From positions 1 to 46,503 of the forward strand of contig CALLBC010000103.1 in NCBI GenBank assembly GCA_938001965.1: a DNA stretch of 46,503 nucleotides, given 5' to 3'. Positions 24,909 through 33,191 of the stretch are shown here, piece by piece (within the stretch, counting starts at the first letter, position 1; every line of letters begins with the position of its first letter). This DNA comes from an uncultured Bdellovibrionales bacterium (GTDB taxonomy: Bacteria > Bdellovibrionota > Bdellovibrionia > Bdellovibrionales > UBA1609). The translations under genes were made by a program, and so were the position numbers. The notes beneath the pieces were generated by a model. That model was not told the DNA's origin. It did not search any database and worked only from the letters and a program-made list of their open reading frames with translations.

Positions 24909-27173
24909 TTATTGTTGTCTTAATAAGTTTAATGCAGAGCCTGCTTTAAACCATTTGATTTGCTCTTCATTGAAGGTGTGTGCCACAGGAAACTCCTCTT
25001 TGCTTCCATCTTCGCGAGTTAATTCTATAGTTAAGTTTTGACCCGGTGAAAAGCTAGTTAAGCCCTTAATAGCTACACGGTCATTTTCTTGAACCTTGTC
25101 GTAGTCACTTGGGTTAACAAAAGTTAATCCTAAAACACCTTGTTTTTTTAAGTTTGTTTCATGAATTCTTGCAAAACTTTTTACTATTACAGCAGCAGCA
25201 CCTAAATGCCTTGGGCACATAGCTGCGTGCTCACGGCTACTTCCTTCACCGTAGTTGTCATCACCAAAAATAACCCAGTCTTGACCCTTTTCTTTATAAG
25301 CTCTTGCCACCTTATTGAACTCATCAACTTCGCCAGTAAAAACGTTTTTACCTTTCCCGCGAAGAGACTCATCAAAAGCATTAAAGGCACCTAATAGCAT
25401 ATTGTTAGAAATATTATCTAGGTGACCACGGTATTTAAGCCATGGACCTGCCGGGCTAATATGGTCTGTTGTACACTTTCCTAAAGCTTTACACAAAACG
25501 GGTAAGCCTTCCATGTCCTTACCATCCCAAGCTTTAAATGGAGTTAAAAGTTCTAGGCGTTCAGAATTTGGATTTACTTTAATTTCAACATTGCTACCTG
25601 CTGGTGCTTGGTAAGCCTCAGGGTCACCCACAAAACCTGCATTTGGTAACTCAGGAGCTTCAGGTAATGTTAAGCTAAACTTACTGCCATTACTTCCTTC
25701 AATTTGGTCTTGCTGTGGATCAAAATCAATTTTACCTGCAACACCTAAGGCCATTACAACTTCAGGGCTGGCGATAAAAGATAGTGTTTCAGGGTTAGCA
25801 TCATTTCTTCCACGGAAATTTCTGTTAAAGCTACTTACAATAGTATTTACATCACCTTTTTTAACGCCATCTCGTTTCCATTGGCCAATGCATGGGCCAC
25901 AAGCATTTGATAAAACAGTGGCACCAACATCATTTAAAGTTTTCATTTGTCCATCACGTTCAATTGTTTTTTTAATTTGCGATGAACCAGGAGAAACCAT
26001 AAATGGTTGTGACATTTTAACTCCGTTGGCAAGAGCTTGTTTAGCCACATGTGTGGCCCTACCAATATCTTCGTAGGAAGAGTTTGTACAAGAGCCAATA
26101 AGGGCGGCTGATAAGTCAGTTGGCCAGCCATTTTCTTTGGCAGCAGCTTTCATAGCGCTTAGTGGGCGCGCAGCATCTGGTGAGTGAGGGCCAACAATAT
26201 GTGGTTCAAGAGTGGATAAATCAATTTCAATAACTTCATCATAATACTGGCTAGGGTTATCTAAAACTTCTGGATCAGCTTTTAAAAGCTCACTGTTTTC
26301 GTCAGCTATTTTAGTTAGCTCAGATCTATCAGTTAAGTTTAAGAATGTTGCCATTTTAGCATCGTACGGAAACATTGAGCATGTGGCTCCAAGCTCAGCT
26401 CCCATATTAGTAATGGTCGCTTTACCAGTACAACTAATAGATTCACAACCTTCACCAAAGTACTCAATAATTTTATTAGTTCCACCTTTTACTGTCATAA
26501 TTCCTAATAGTTTTAAAATAACATCTTTAGGGGAAGTCCAGCCTTGTAATTTTCCAGTTAACTTTACACCAACGATTTTAGGATTTTTTACTTCCCAAGG
26601 AAGACCTGCCATTACATCAGAGGCATCAGCTCCACCAACACCACAAGCCACCATTCCAAGGCCACCAGCATTCGGGGTGTGTGAGTCAGTACCAATCATT
26701 AATCCACCAGGGAAAGCATAGTTTTCTAAAACCACTTGGTGGATAATACCGGCACCAGGTTTCCAGAAGCCAATTCCATAACGACTAGAAACAGTAGATA
26801 AGAAATCAAACACTTCATTGTTTTCAGCCATAGCCACTTTCATGTCTTCATCCATTCCCTCATAGGCACGGATTAAATGATCACAATGAACTGATGATGG
26901 AACGGCTGTTTGGTCTTTACCGGCCAACATAAATTGTAATAAAGCCATTTGAGCGGTGGCATCCTGCATAGCCACTCGGTCAGGGCGTAGTAATAAGAAG
27001 CTTTGGCCACGAGTAAGGTCTTGCTTTTCAGGGTCATCTAAATGACCAAATAAAACTTTTTCTGCAAAAGTTAGTGGGCGATTTAGTCTCTTTCTTACGA
27101 TTTCAAGTTTACGTCCTGTTGTGGAGTAAACATTTTTTAACATATCTGCGGTTGTATCTATATTGTTCGCCAT
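24909..27173 (-). CDS. acn: Aconitate hydratase (mitochondrial-type aconitase)
   Basis: TCA-cycle enzyme interconverting citrate and isocitrate through a [4Fe-4S] cluster. The protein has SVHCDHLIRAYEG, the cluster-binding segments IGSCTNSSYED and ACGPCIGQWKRDG, DNYGEGSSREHAA and the C-terminal swivel domain. I move the start to ATG 27173 (754 aa, MANNIDTTADM), with AAAGGA upstream. The track's extension to 27266 adds 31 residues not typical of the family and crosses the leader region. It resembles the eukaryotic mitochondrial aconitase group rather than AcnA or AcnB of E. coli. It has its own terminator and appears monocistronic. Confidence 0.95.
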   Translation of the reverse strand: MANNIDTTADMLKNVYSTTGRKLEIVRKRLNRPLTFAEKVLFGHLDDPEKQDLTRGQSFLLLRPDRVAMQDATAQMALLQFMLAGKDQTAVPSSVHCDHLIRAYEGMDEDMKVAMAENNEVFDFLSTVSSRYGIGFWKPGAGIIHQVVLENYAFPGGLMIGTDSHTPNAGGLGMVACGVGGADASDVMAGLPWEVKNPKIVGVKLTGKLQGWTSPKDVILKLLGIMTVKGGTNKIIEYFGEGCESISCTGKATITNMGAELGATCSMFPYDAKMATFLNLTDRSELTKIADENSELLKADPEVLDNPSQYYDEVIEIDLSTLEPHIVGPHSPDAARPLSAMKAAAKENGWPTDLSAALIGSCTNSSYEDIGRATHVAKQALANGVKMSQPFMVSPGSSQIKKTIERDGQMKTLNDVGATVLSNACGPCIGQWKRDGVKKGDVNTIVSSFNRNFRGRNDANPETLSFIASPEVVMALGVAGKIDFDPQQDQIEGSNGSKFSLTLPEAPELPNAGFVGDPEAYQAPAGSNVEIKVNPNSERLELLTPFKAWDGKDMEGLPVLCKALGKCTTDHISPAGPWLKYRGHLDNISNNMLLGAFNAFDESLRGKGKNVFTGEVDEFNKVARAYKEKGQDWVIFGDDNYGEGSSREHAAMCPRHLGAAAVIVKSFARIHETNLKKQGVLGLTFVNPSDYDKVQENDRVAIKGLTSFSPGQNLTIELTREDGSKEEFPVAHTFNEEQIKWFKAGSALNLLRQQ

Positions 27174-27308
27174 AATTTTTCCTTTAAAATGTGTTTTGAA
27201 TACCAAATAGTACTCTTGAATATACGCGTCAATCAATTGATTTTCATTAAAGTTAAGGCTCACCACTGGCCCTAGGTAACTGGCCGATGATCAGTTTCAT
27301 AAATATGC

Positions 27309-28037
27309 TCATAAAGTCACCCCTTTTAGGAGGTAAACAGCTCCTATAGTAAATAAAATGACTTGGGAGTAATTACGAAATTGGGACTCTTTAATATTAT
27401 CCAAAATATACTTTCCTGATCCAGCCCCTAGGAGGCTTAATAGTATGGCTGTTCCAAGAAATACTCCTGAGGGATAGTTGCTTTCCTTGTTTTCAAAAAA
27501 GATATTGATGTAGAAGATAATTTTAATTAAGTGACTAGAAGTTTGAGTAATGGCCTTTGTAGCTATCACTTCATGTCTTTTTAAAGGTGAGCCTAAAAAG
27601 AATAAATCTAAAATAGGGCCTGAAGTTCCAGCAATAATTTTTAGTAGTGAAATAATAAAGCCACAAGCTAATGAGCTCCATTTGTTAATTATATTAAACT
27701 TAAGTTGCGAACGTAGTAAAAATGAAAAAAATGGCAATAAACCTAATAAAAGAAACATAACTCTTTTTGAAGGGGGAAAAATTAAAACCTGTAAAACTGA
27801 AAAACCAAGTAAGTTGCCAATAAAATAATAGGGGAGTACAGACCAATTAATATGTTTTTTATTTAATAGAGCTCGAAAGCCATTAGAGTGAAGTTGAATA
27901 ACTCCATGAACGACGATGGCAGTTTTAGCGGGAAGATACAAAGAAAGTGCTCCCATTAAAATCATACCACCCCCCATACCGAGAACTCCCGACAAAAGAC
28001 TTGTTGCAAATACGATTGTTAATAATTGAATAGCCAT
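27309..28037 (-). CDS. TauE/SafE-family sulfite exporter-like permease
   Basis: 242-aa integral membrane protein with about seven or eight helices and the Gly-rich family entry LLSGVLGMGGGMILMG; a related internal repeat, IAGTSGPILDLFFLGSPLKRHEVIATKAITQ, occurs near residue 130. TauE/SafE proteins export sulfoacetate, sulfite or other organosulfur or carboxylate anions. It is divergent from a LysR regulator across a 76-bp region with a strong dyad, so regulation by that LysR is likely. The ribosome site is weak. Substrate unknown. Confidence 0.85.
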   Translation of the reverse strand: MAIQLLTIVFATSLLSGVLGMGGGMILMGALSLYLPAKTAIVVHGVIQLHSNGFRALLNKKHINWSVLPYYFIGNLLGFSVLQVLIFPPSKRVMFLLLGLLPFFSFLLRSQLKFNIINKWSSLACGFIISLLKIIAGTSGPILDLFFLGSPLKRHEVIATKAITQTSSHLIKIIFYINIFFENKESNYPSGVFLGTAILLSLLGAGSGKYILDNIKESQFRNYSQVILFTIGAVYLLKGVTL

Positions 28038-28065
28038 ATGAGTATTATCGATGACTTCAATATAT

Positions 28066-28107
28066 GAATAAAGTGAATAGACAGAATATAATATATTCTA
28101 TATATTC
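28066..28107. promoter_or_regulatory. Symmetric LysR-type operator between TauE-like and LysR genes
   Basis: GAATA occurs at 28066, 28075 and 28084, and TATTC at 28094 and 28103. The central piece GAATATAATATATTC (28084-28098) is a perfect palindrome around 28091, and the 28075/28103 pair is exactly symmetric about the same centre with a 9-bp period. The site ends 6 bp before the LysR ATG. This layout fits a multi-half-site binding region for the divergent LysR protein, both activating the permease and repressing itself. Binding is inference. Confidence 0.65.
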
Positions 28108-28113
28108 AATAAT

Positions 28114-28920
28114 ATGATAGAAAATATAGAAACATTACTAGCCTTACATCAGCAGGGCACCATGCTTAAGGCTAGTTCAATGTTAAGAGTCTCTCAGTCA
28201 ACAGTTAGCAAGCGGATAACTAGCCTGGAACAATACTTTAGTAAGAAGTTAATATCAAAATCGGGTCGTAGAGTAGTCCTCACTCCTGAGGCCTTAAAAA
28301 TTGTGGATAAGCTTGGTGTTTTAATTGGAGAAATTAGAGAGTTAATCAATGAGGATATTAAGGAACAAAAATGTGTAGTTGGAGTTTCAGAGTCCATATT
28401 ATCTTCATGGGGTCCTAAATATATTATTCCTAAGTTTGAAAAATTAAACTTTGCGGTGGAGCTGCACTGTCATAGAAGCCCACTGGTTGTGGATAAGGTT
28501 GAAGCTGGAGAGTATGACTTGGGTATTTGCTCTGGTCGTATAACCACGTCAAGGTCATTAGTTTCAGATGTCATCCATCAAGAAGAGATGGTTTTGGTTT
28601 CTAAGGGAAGATTTGATAAAGCAAATATAATTAGTATTGAAAAAAGTTCCGCCACCTGGAAGTCAATATCATCAAAATTATTAAAGTTTAATTACGATAA
28701 AATTCAATACTTAGAGTCCTTTTTTTCAATAGGACAAGTAGCAAAGTCAACAAAATCAATAGGTTTAATACCAATTGGTGTGGCTCGAACCATGAATTTT
28801 AAGGCCACACAGATAAAATCATTCAAGCCAAAGATATATAGGCCTGTACAACTCATTTATAAAAAATCAAAGTTGGAACAGCTTAAGTATAATCATTTGG
28901 TGAATAGTTTTAGTGTTTAA
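28114..28920 (+). CDS. LysR-family transcriptional regulator
   Basis: 268 aa, slightly short for the family (usually about 300). The N-terminal winged helix has LLALHQQGTMLKASSMLRVSQSTVSKRITSLEQYFSKKL, the classical LysR HTH. The effector domain begins around residue 90 (CVVGVSESILSSWGPKYI) and includes the hinge-like DLGICSGRI. It is divergent from the TauE-like exporter, whose substrate or its precursor is the likely co-inducer. Its stop overlaps the convergent RDD gene by 11 bp. Confidence 0.9.
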   Translation: MIENIETLLALHQQGTMLKASSMLRVSQSTVSKRITSLEQYFSKKLISKSGRRVVLTPEALKIVDKLGVLIGEIRELINEDIKEQKCVVGVSESILSSWGPKYIIPKFEKLNFAVELHCHRSPLVVDKVEAGEYDLGICSGRITTSRSLVSDVIHQEEMVLVSKGRFDKANIISIEKSSATWKSISSKLLKFNYDKIQYLESFFSIGQVAKSTKSIGLIPIGVARTMNFKATQIKSFKPKIYRPVQLIYKKSKLEQLKYNHLVNSFSV

Positions 28921-29317
28921 TAACTACTGTTTTAGACATTCGATCATGTAGTGCTTGTTTTCTTTTGTCATGGTTAATATCAAGATAAGCTAAGCCGGCT
29001 GAAAAACTACATATAAAATATCCGAAGTATCTCAGTACTAGCCTTCTAATTGGAGGGCGCTTTAGAGTTTGTGAGTCCACAACTTTTATTTTAAAGATCA
29101 TTTTGCCAATAGTTGCGCCAAAGATATACCAAAATAAGACTATAATCCATGGGAGAACAAACAAGACAAGACCATCAAGAATAAATGGAAATTGCACAAT
29201 ATATGGGTCTAAAGGTATAGATAGGAATGCTAGAGTTAGGGTGTTTAGTATAAAATCAAATAAAAAAGCAAAAAGTCTTACTTTGAATCCAGCATAATTT
29301 ACTTCAGTATGTTCCAT
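28910..29317 (-). CDS. RDD-family membrane protein
   Basis: 135 aa with the RDD signature early (GFKVRLFAFLFDFILNT), about three helices, and the characteristic GATIGKMIFKIKVVDSQTLKRPPIRRLVLRY and late LHDRMSKT. RDD proteins are small inner-membrane proteins, some acting in Na+/H+ exchange or as anchors, mostly uncharacterised. Last gene of a four-gene set with 3-bp spacers; converges with the LysR gene. Confidence 0.85.
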   Translation of the reverse strand: MEHTEVNYAGFKVRLFAFLFDFILNTLTLAFLSIPLDPYIVQFPFILDGLVLFVLPWIIVLFWYIFGATIGKMIFKIKVVDSQTLKRPPIRRLVLRYFGYFICSFSAGLAYLDINHDKRKQALHDRMSKTVVIKH

Positions 29318-29320
29318 GCA

Positions 29321-29827
29321 CTATTGCTCGGTTTGTCTTTCAGCAATAACATTTTTAATTAGCCAAAAATCTTCAGTTTTAACTAAGTCTAGTGTTACTG
29401 AAAAGAGCTCCCTAAAACTATTGACCTTACTTTGCTCTGTGCCTTCAGAAACTAAAACTAAATCAACTTTTGCAGTATTCTCAACAATATCAAAGCTAGT
29501 TTCTGTAACATAAGTTTTGTGTTTAGCTAAGTATTTAGACCCAATAAAAATTCCAGCCTGGATATCTTCAAATGAATTTATATCAGCCAGTATTCTTTCA
29601 CCTTGAAATGCTTTAAGGATAATATCTTTTTTAGTGTGTTTTTTTATGTTTTGAATACGTGAATAGACGTCCATTTTTTTTAAAGGATTATCAAATTCAG
29701 CCTGCTTTTGAATATCATCAATAATTCCAATGATTACTTTTTCGTCATTGTTTTTAAAAATTTTAGAGTAGGAAAAATAACCAATTAAAATTATTATTAA
29801 ACCTATAAAAATATTTTTATTCGTCAT
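29321..29827 (-). CDS. Membrane-anchored protein of unknown function
   Basis: 168 aa: a single N-terminal anchor (IFIGLIIILIGYFSYSKIF) and a soluble domain with helices followed by beta strands (TSFDIVENTAKVDLVLVSEG, LFSVTLDLVKTEDFWLIKNV). The C-terminal half has the look of an NTF2-like cone fold, ending W-L-I-x-x-V, but I cannot confirm it. Third gene in a cluster whose neighbours are separated by exactly 3 bp. Function unknown. Confidence 0.65.
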   Translation of the reverse strand: MTNKNIFIGLIIILIGYFSYSKIFKNNDEKVIIGIIDDIQKQAEFDNPLKKMDVYSRIQNIKKHTKKDIILKAFQGERILADINSFEDIQAGIFIGSKYLAKHKTYVTETSFDIVENTAKVDLVLVSEGTEQSKVNSFRELFSVTLDLVKTEDFWLIKNVIAERQTEQ

Positions 29828-29830
29828 GAA

Positions 29831-30364
29831 TCACTCATAATTAAAAAGGTATGTGGTAATTACTTGTTTATTTTGTATTTCATAAGTTTCTATGGTTGGC
29901 GACAGTAGCTTAAGCCGGTTTTCAATGGCCCATTCACTAGCCTTAGGGTAAACCACAAATGGTCCAATTGCTGGGGAGCCAGTAAATGTGGCTACAATAT
30001 ACTTTTTTGCTGGTAAGGTTCTTTGCTCAAAATCTAGAGGGAGTTTTGCTTTTGGGATGGCCTCTTTAATAATGCAACCGCCTTCACTTTTTAAACGATC
30101 TGCATCGGTCTCTTTAGGGTCATCTATATATAAGCCAAAGCTTGTGAAGCACTCAATATCATTTTTAGCAGTCCAGGTTTCAACTTGTTCAATCACAGGC
30201 GAGATTTTATGATAAGGACCAAAATGTTTTTTATATAAAATGTGTAGGGCAGGGCGGTCTTTTATTTCCACTTGTACATCTTTATAGGCACCAAGTTTAA
30301 AATAAAGTGAAATAGCAACTGTTGCTATTCCACCAAATAAGAATATAAAAAACCATTTTATCAT
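29831..30364 (-). CDS. Membrane-anchored GyrI-like (TEX264-type) domain protein
   Basis: 177 aa: an N-terminal transmembrane helix (IKWFFIFLFGGIATVAISLYF) followed by a GyrI/SOUL-like small-molecule-binding domain. The segments LYKKHFGPYHKISPVIEQVETW and SFGLYIDDPKETDADRLKSEGGCII match the pattern of GyrI-like effector domains and of the eukaryotic membrane protein TEX264, including the single anchor. In bacteria such domains bind drugs or hydrophobic ligands. It is the second gene of a four-gene cluster of small envelope proteins. Ligand and role unknown. Confidence 0.72.
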   Translation of the reverse strand: MIKWFFIFLFGGIATVAISLYFKLGAYKDVQVEIKDRPALHILYKKHFGPYHKISPVIEQVETWTAKNDIECFTSFGLYIDDPKETDADRLKSEGGCIIKEAIPKAKLPLDFEQRTLPAKKYIVATFTGSPAIGPFVVYPKASEWAIENRLKLLSPTIETYEIQNKQVITTYLFNYE

Positions 30365-30367
30365 TAT

Positions 30368-30865
30368 TTAAATTTCTTCATCTTCCCAGAATTGGTCTTG
30401 CTCTATAATCATATTAGTGCCAGGTAGTATTTCCATCAGCTTAAGGTGTTTACGATGTCTTTTAAAGTCTTCAGTGATTATTCTTGCGCCAATTGTGCGG
30501 TCTGGAGCACCTGTTTCTAAATCACCACCAAAGTGAATAAATAATGAGTGCATAAACATTTTCATTTTGTAAGTTTGGAAAATGTGAGCCACAGTTTCAA
30601 ATTTTTCAGGAGTAACAGCAATGGAGAATTTATCAATATTTTTAAATTTAGAGTTCTTTCTAACCGAATCTGATTTGATAGCAGAAAAAATTGTCATGGC
30701 TGTATTGTCGTCATTACATTTTAACTCTCCATAACCAGTATATAAATAATTAGCATCGGTTGATTTTTCAAAATCAACTTTTACAGTGCATGTAGTAAGA
30801 TCACTCATTGCAAAAGTATTATAAGAAAATACAATAGAAACAAGTATTACGATTAATTTAAGCAT
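30368..30865 (-). CDS. Secreted protein, unknown family
   Basis: 165 aa with a signal peptide (LKLIVILVSIVFSYNTFA). The mature part is mainly mixed alpha-beta with two cysteines (TTCTVKV and ELKCNDD) and a very acidic C-terminus (WEDEEI). First gene of the four-gene cluster; the next start lies 3 bp after its stop. No family recognised. Confidence 0.65.
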   Translation of the reverse strand: MLKLIVILVSIVFSYNTFAMSDLTTCTVKVDFEKSTDANYLYTGYGELKCNDDNTAMTIFSAIKSDSVRKNSKFKNIDKFSIAVTPEKFETVAHIFQTYKMKMFMHSLFIHFGGDLETGAPDRTIGARIITEDFKRHRKHLKLMEILPGTNMIIEQDQFWEDEEI

Positions 30866-31087
30866 GGTAATTCTCCATTAGTTTAAAGATTCTTAATAGC
30901 ACAAAGTTTAGCAAATACTAGTGTCATTGTAAATTTATAGCTTATAGAGGCTCTAGGGGTTATAAATAATACTGTTGCAACTAAGCAAAGATCTAAATTG
31001 TGAATTCTATAAGAGAGTTAAGGCCAGGAATAGAAAGATGTTGTTTGCAGCTGTAACCTACTGATTTTATTGTTTATTTATGTAACT

Positions 31088-31639
31088 TTAATTGATCCAC
31101 TTAATTGAACAGCCCATTGATGGCGTTTGTTCAAAATCAGGCTTAGTGCCAGTGAGTTGAGCCTCTAAGTGGAGTTTGAGATCTTCTCTTGTAACAGAGT
31201 TAGGGTCTCGCCATGAATTATCCAGCTGACCTCTGTAAAAGAGCTTGTCGCTTTGATCAAATGCAAAAATATCAGGCGTGCAAACAGCTCCAAAGGCTTT
31301 GGCCACCTCTTGAGTCTCGTCATAAAGGTAAGGAAATTCGTAATTCTTGTCATGCCAAGATTTTTTAATATTTTCAAAGGAGTCTTCAGGGTAGTCAGAG
31401 GCATCATTTGAACAAATGCCAACAAAAATAATATTTCGATCTTTTAGTTGTTTGTACAAACTAATAATACGTTCTTCAATGGCCTTTACATAAGGGCAGT
31501 GATTGCAAATAAAAAAGAAAACTTTAAGGTCGTATTTATGGAAATCAGTATTTGAATAGTTTTTACCAGAAACAGCTGGTAAGTTGAATTCGGGTAATTT
31601 GAAGTTGCTGTCTTGGCCAGGGCTGTACAATAGAGCCAT
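31088..31639 (-). CDS. Thioredoxin-fold (redoxin) protein
   Basis: 183 aa of the AhpC/TSA-TlpA superfamily. It begins SPGQDSNFKLPEFNLPAVSG, then has the active-site block VFFFICNHCPYVKAIEER (CNHC redox pair), GICSNDASDYPEDSFE and PYLYDETQEVAKAFGAVCTPDIF with the conserved cis-Pro region. No signal peptide, so cytoplasmic. Its ATG overlaps the birA stop (TAATG), with GGAGAG upstream. This NHCPYV subgroup is widespread but its partner substrate is not defined. Confidence 0.87.
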   Translation of the reverse strand: MALLYSPGQDSNFKLPEFNLPAVSGKNYSNTDFHKYDLKVFFFICNHCPYVKAIEERIISLYKQLKDRNIIFVGICSNDASDYPEDSFENIKKSWHDKNYEFPYLYDETQEVAKAFGAVCTPDIFAFDQSDKLFYRGQLDNSWRDPNSVTREDLKLHLEAQLTGTKPDFEQTPSMGCSIKWIN

Positions 31640-32361
31640 TATAGGTCTCTCCAGGATATGGTCTCTTTTTCTGTGACTAAGTCACCTTGATCGGTAATCT
31701 CAATATAAATTTCTTTTTTAAATGGATTGGCATTAAGAGCTTCAAGGAGTTGATCTCTATTTTCCTCAGAGATTTTAATTTGTTCAGACTGTTCAATGGC
31801 AGAATCAAAATTAGCTTTTAGTTCATTTAAAAATGATAACCATTGCTCATTGGAGAATGACTTCTTATCACCCAGGAAGTCCAATAGATGAGAAGACGTC
31901 TGTATTTCTTCAGGGCTTGAAAATACATTAAACCCTAAGCCAACAAGTATAAAGGTTTCGTCTCCTTGGCTAATTGTTTCAATTAATAGCCCAGCTACTT
32001 TTTTATCATTTATAAAGCAATCGTTTGGAGCTTTAAGGCTCCATGCTAAGCTTGACCATGTGCTCTTACAGGCTTGTAATAAGGAGAGTCCCATTAGTGC
32101 CGGTAAAAAATGCTGTGGTGTTGTATTGCATTTATAGACCCAGGTGCTTAATAAGGAGTTGCGCTCACTTGGGTTTGTCCAAGTATTTTCACCGCGTCCT
32201 CTGCCCTTGGTCTGCCAATTAGTAACATATAACTTAAAGTCCTCAATAGTTTCAACTTCTTGTTTTGCAACATCATTTGTGCTTGTAGTCTCATCTTTGA
32301 ACCAATGGCGCAGTTGCTTTTCTCGGGCCCAAGTAATTGTTTGGTTAGAAATAGTTTGCAT
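31639..32361 (-). CDS. birA: Biotin--[acetyl-CoA-carboxylase] ligase
   Basis: 240-aa biotin protein ligase without the N-terminal DNA-binding domain (monofunctional type). It contains TNWQTKGRGRGENTWTNP (biotinyl-AMP loop), LKAPNDCFINDKKVAGLLIE (family KWPND motif, here KAPND) and LVGLGFNV. It attaches biotin to the carrier of acetyl-CoA carboxylase. The ATG immediately follows the nadC stop (TAAATG). As it lacks the HTH it cannot be a biotin repressor. Confidence 0.92.
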   Translation of the reverse strand: MQTISNQTITWAREKQLRHWFKDETTSTNDVAKQEVETIEDFKLYVTNWQTKGRGRGENTWTNPSERNSLLSTWVYKCNTTPQHFLPALMGLSLLQACKSTWSSLAWSLKAPNDCFINDKKVAGLLIETISQGDETFILVGLGFNVFSSPEEIQTSSHLLDFLGDKKSFSNEQWLSFLNELKANFDSAIEQSEQIKISEENRDQLLEALNANPFKKEIYIEITDQGDLVTEKETISWRDL

Positions 32362-33186
32362 TTAATTCTCCCACTGAAATAGTAAGCTGTAATCGGCATT
32401 GGGTGGGGAATGAGTTAATGCGCCAATACTAATAAAATCTACACCAACTTCGGCCACAGCTTTAACTCTGTCGATGGTCATATTGCCACTTGCCTCTGAT
32501 TGAATATTATCTGGAATAATTTTAACAGCAGCAGCCATGTCTTCATTGGACATATTATCTAACATTAGTCTTTGGATGTCGAACTGACATGCTCTTTTAA
32601 CTTCATCTAGGTCTTTAACTTCAATTTCTATAAAGCCAGTATTTTTCTCTATAGCGCATTCAATAGACTTTTCAAGGCTCCCAGCCATATAAATATGATT
32701 TTCTTTAATTAGTATTTTGTCAGACAAACTCATTCTATGGTTTGTTCCGCCTCCGTCGGCCACAGCCTTTTTTTCTAACTTTCGGAAGCCAGGTAAAGTT
32801 TTACGTGTATCTAAAATTTTACAATTAGTATGTTTAATCTCATTTACAAATTCGCGTGTAAAGGTGGCAATACCAGATAATCTTCCTAAAAAATTTAGAG
32901 CTATTCGTTCAGCCTTTAAGACTGGTATTAAGTTTCCAGAGATAGTGGCAACAGTTTGTTTGTTTAAGATTTCATCACCATCTTGAAAGAACCACTTTAG
33001 TTCTGCTTGTGGTGCGATTTTTTCCATTGTCATTTGAAAACAATCTTTGCCAGACAGTACAAGATCTTGCTTGGCAATAAGATGGGCAATTCCATTCTTA
33101 CTAGTTATGTTTAATGAGTCGGTAGTTACATCGCCATCGGGGATGTCTTCTTGAATAGCTAGATTTAATATTTGATAAAAGTTCAC
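32362..33186 (-). CDS. nadC: Nicotinate-nucleotide pyrophosphorylase (carboxylating)
   Basis: QPRTase of NAD synthesis: quinolinate plus PRPP to nicotinate mononucleotide. 274 aa with EDIPDGDVTTDS, the signature LDTRKTLPGFRKLEKKAVADGGG-like run with NHRMSLSDKILIKENH, and C-terminal IQSEASGNMTIDRV. Start is GTG 33186, 5 bp after the receiver gene stop, without a clean ribosome site. Directly upstream of birA with no gap. Confidence 0.95.
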   Translation of the reverse strand: MNFYQILNLAIQEDIPDGDVTTDSLNITSKNGIAHLIAKQDLVLSGKDCFQMTMEKIAPQAELKWFFQDGDEILNKQTVATISGNLIPVLKAERIALNFLGRLSGIATFTREFVNEIKHTNCKILDTRKTLPGFRKLEKKAVADGGGTNHRMSLSDKILIKENHIYMAGSLEKSIECAIEKNTGFIEIEVKDLDEVKRACQFDIQRLMLDNMSNEDMAAAVKIIPDNIQSEASGNMTIDRVKAVAEVGVDFISIGALTHSPPNADYSLLFQWEN

Positions 33187-33191
33187 GGAGA

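Noticed and set aside
25202-26721. Several 62-112 aa ORFs inside the aconitase gene
   Set aside because: Shadows in other frames of a strongly conserved coding sequence.
27174-27266. 31-residue N-terminal extension of aconitase in the ORF track
   Set aside because: The ATG at 27173 has a good ribosome site and the usual family N-terminus; the extension overlaps the leader.
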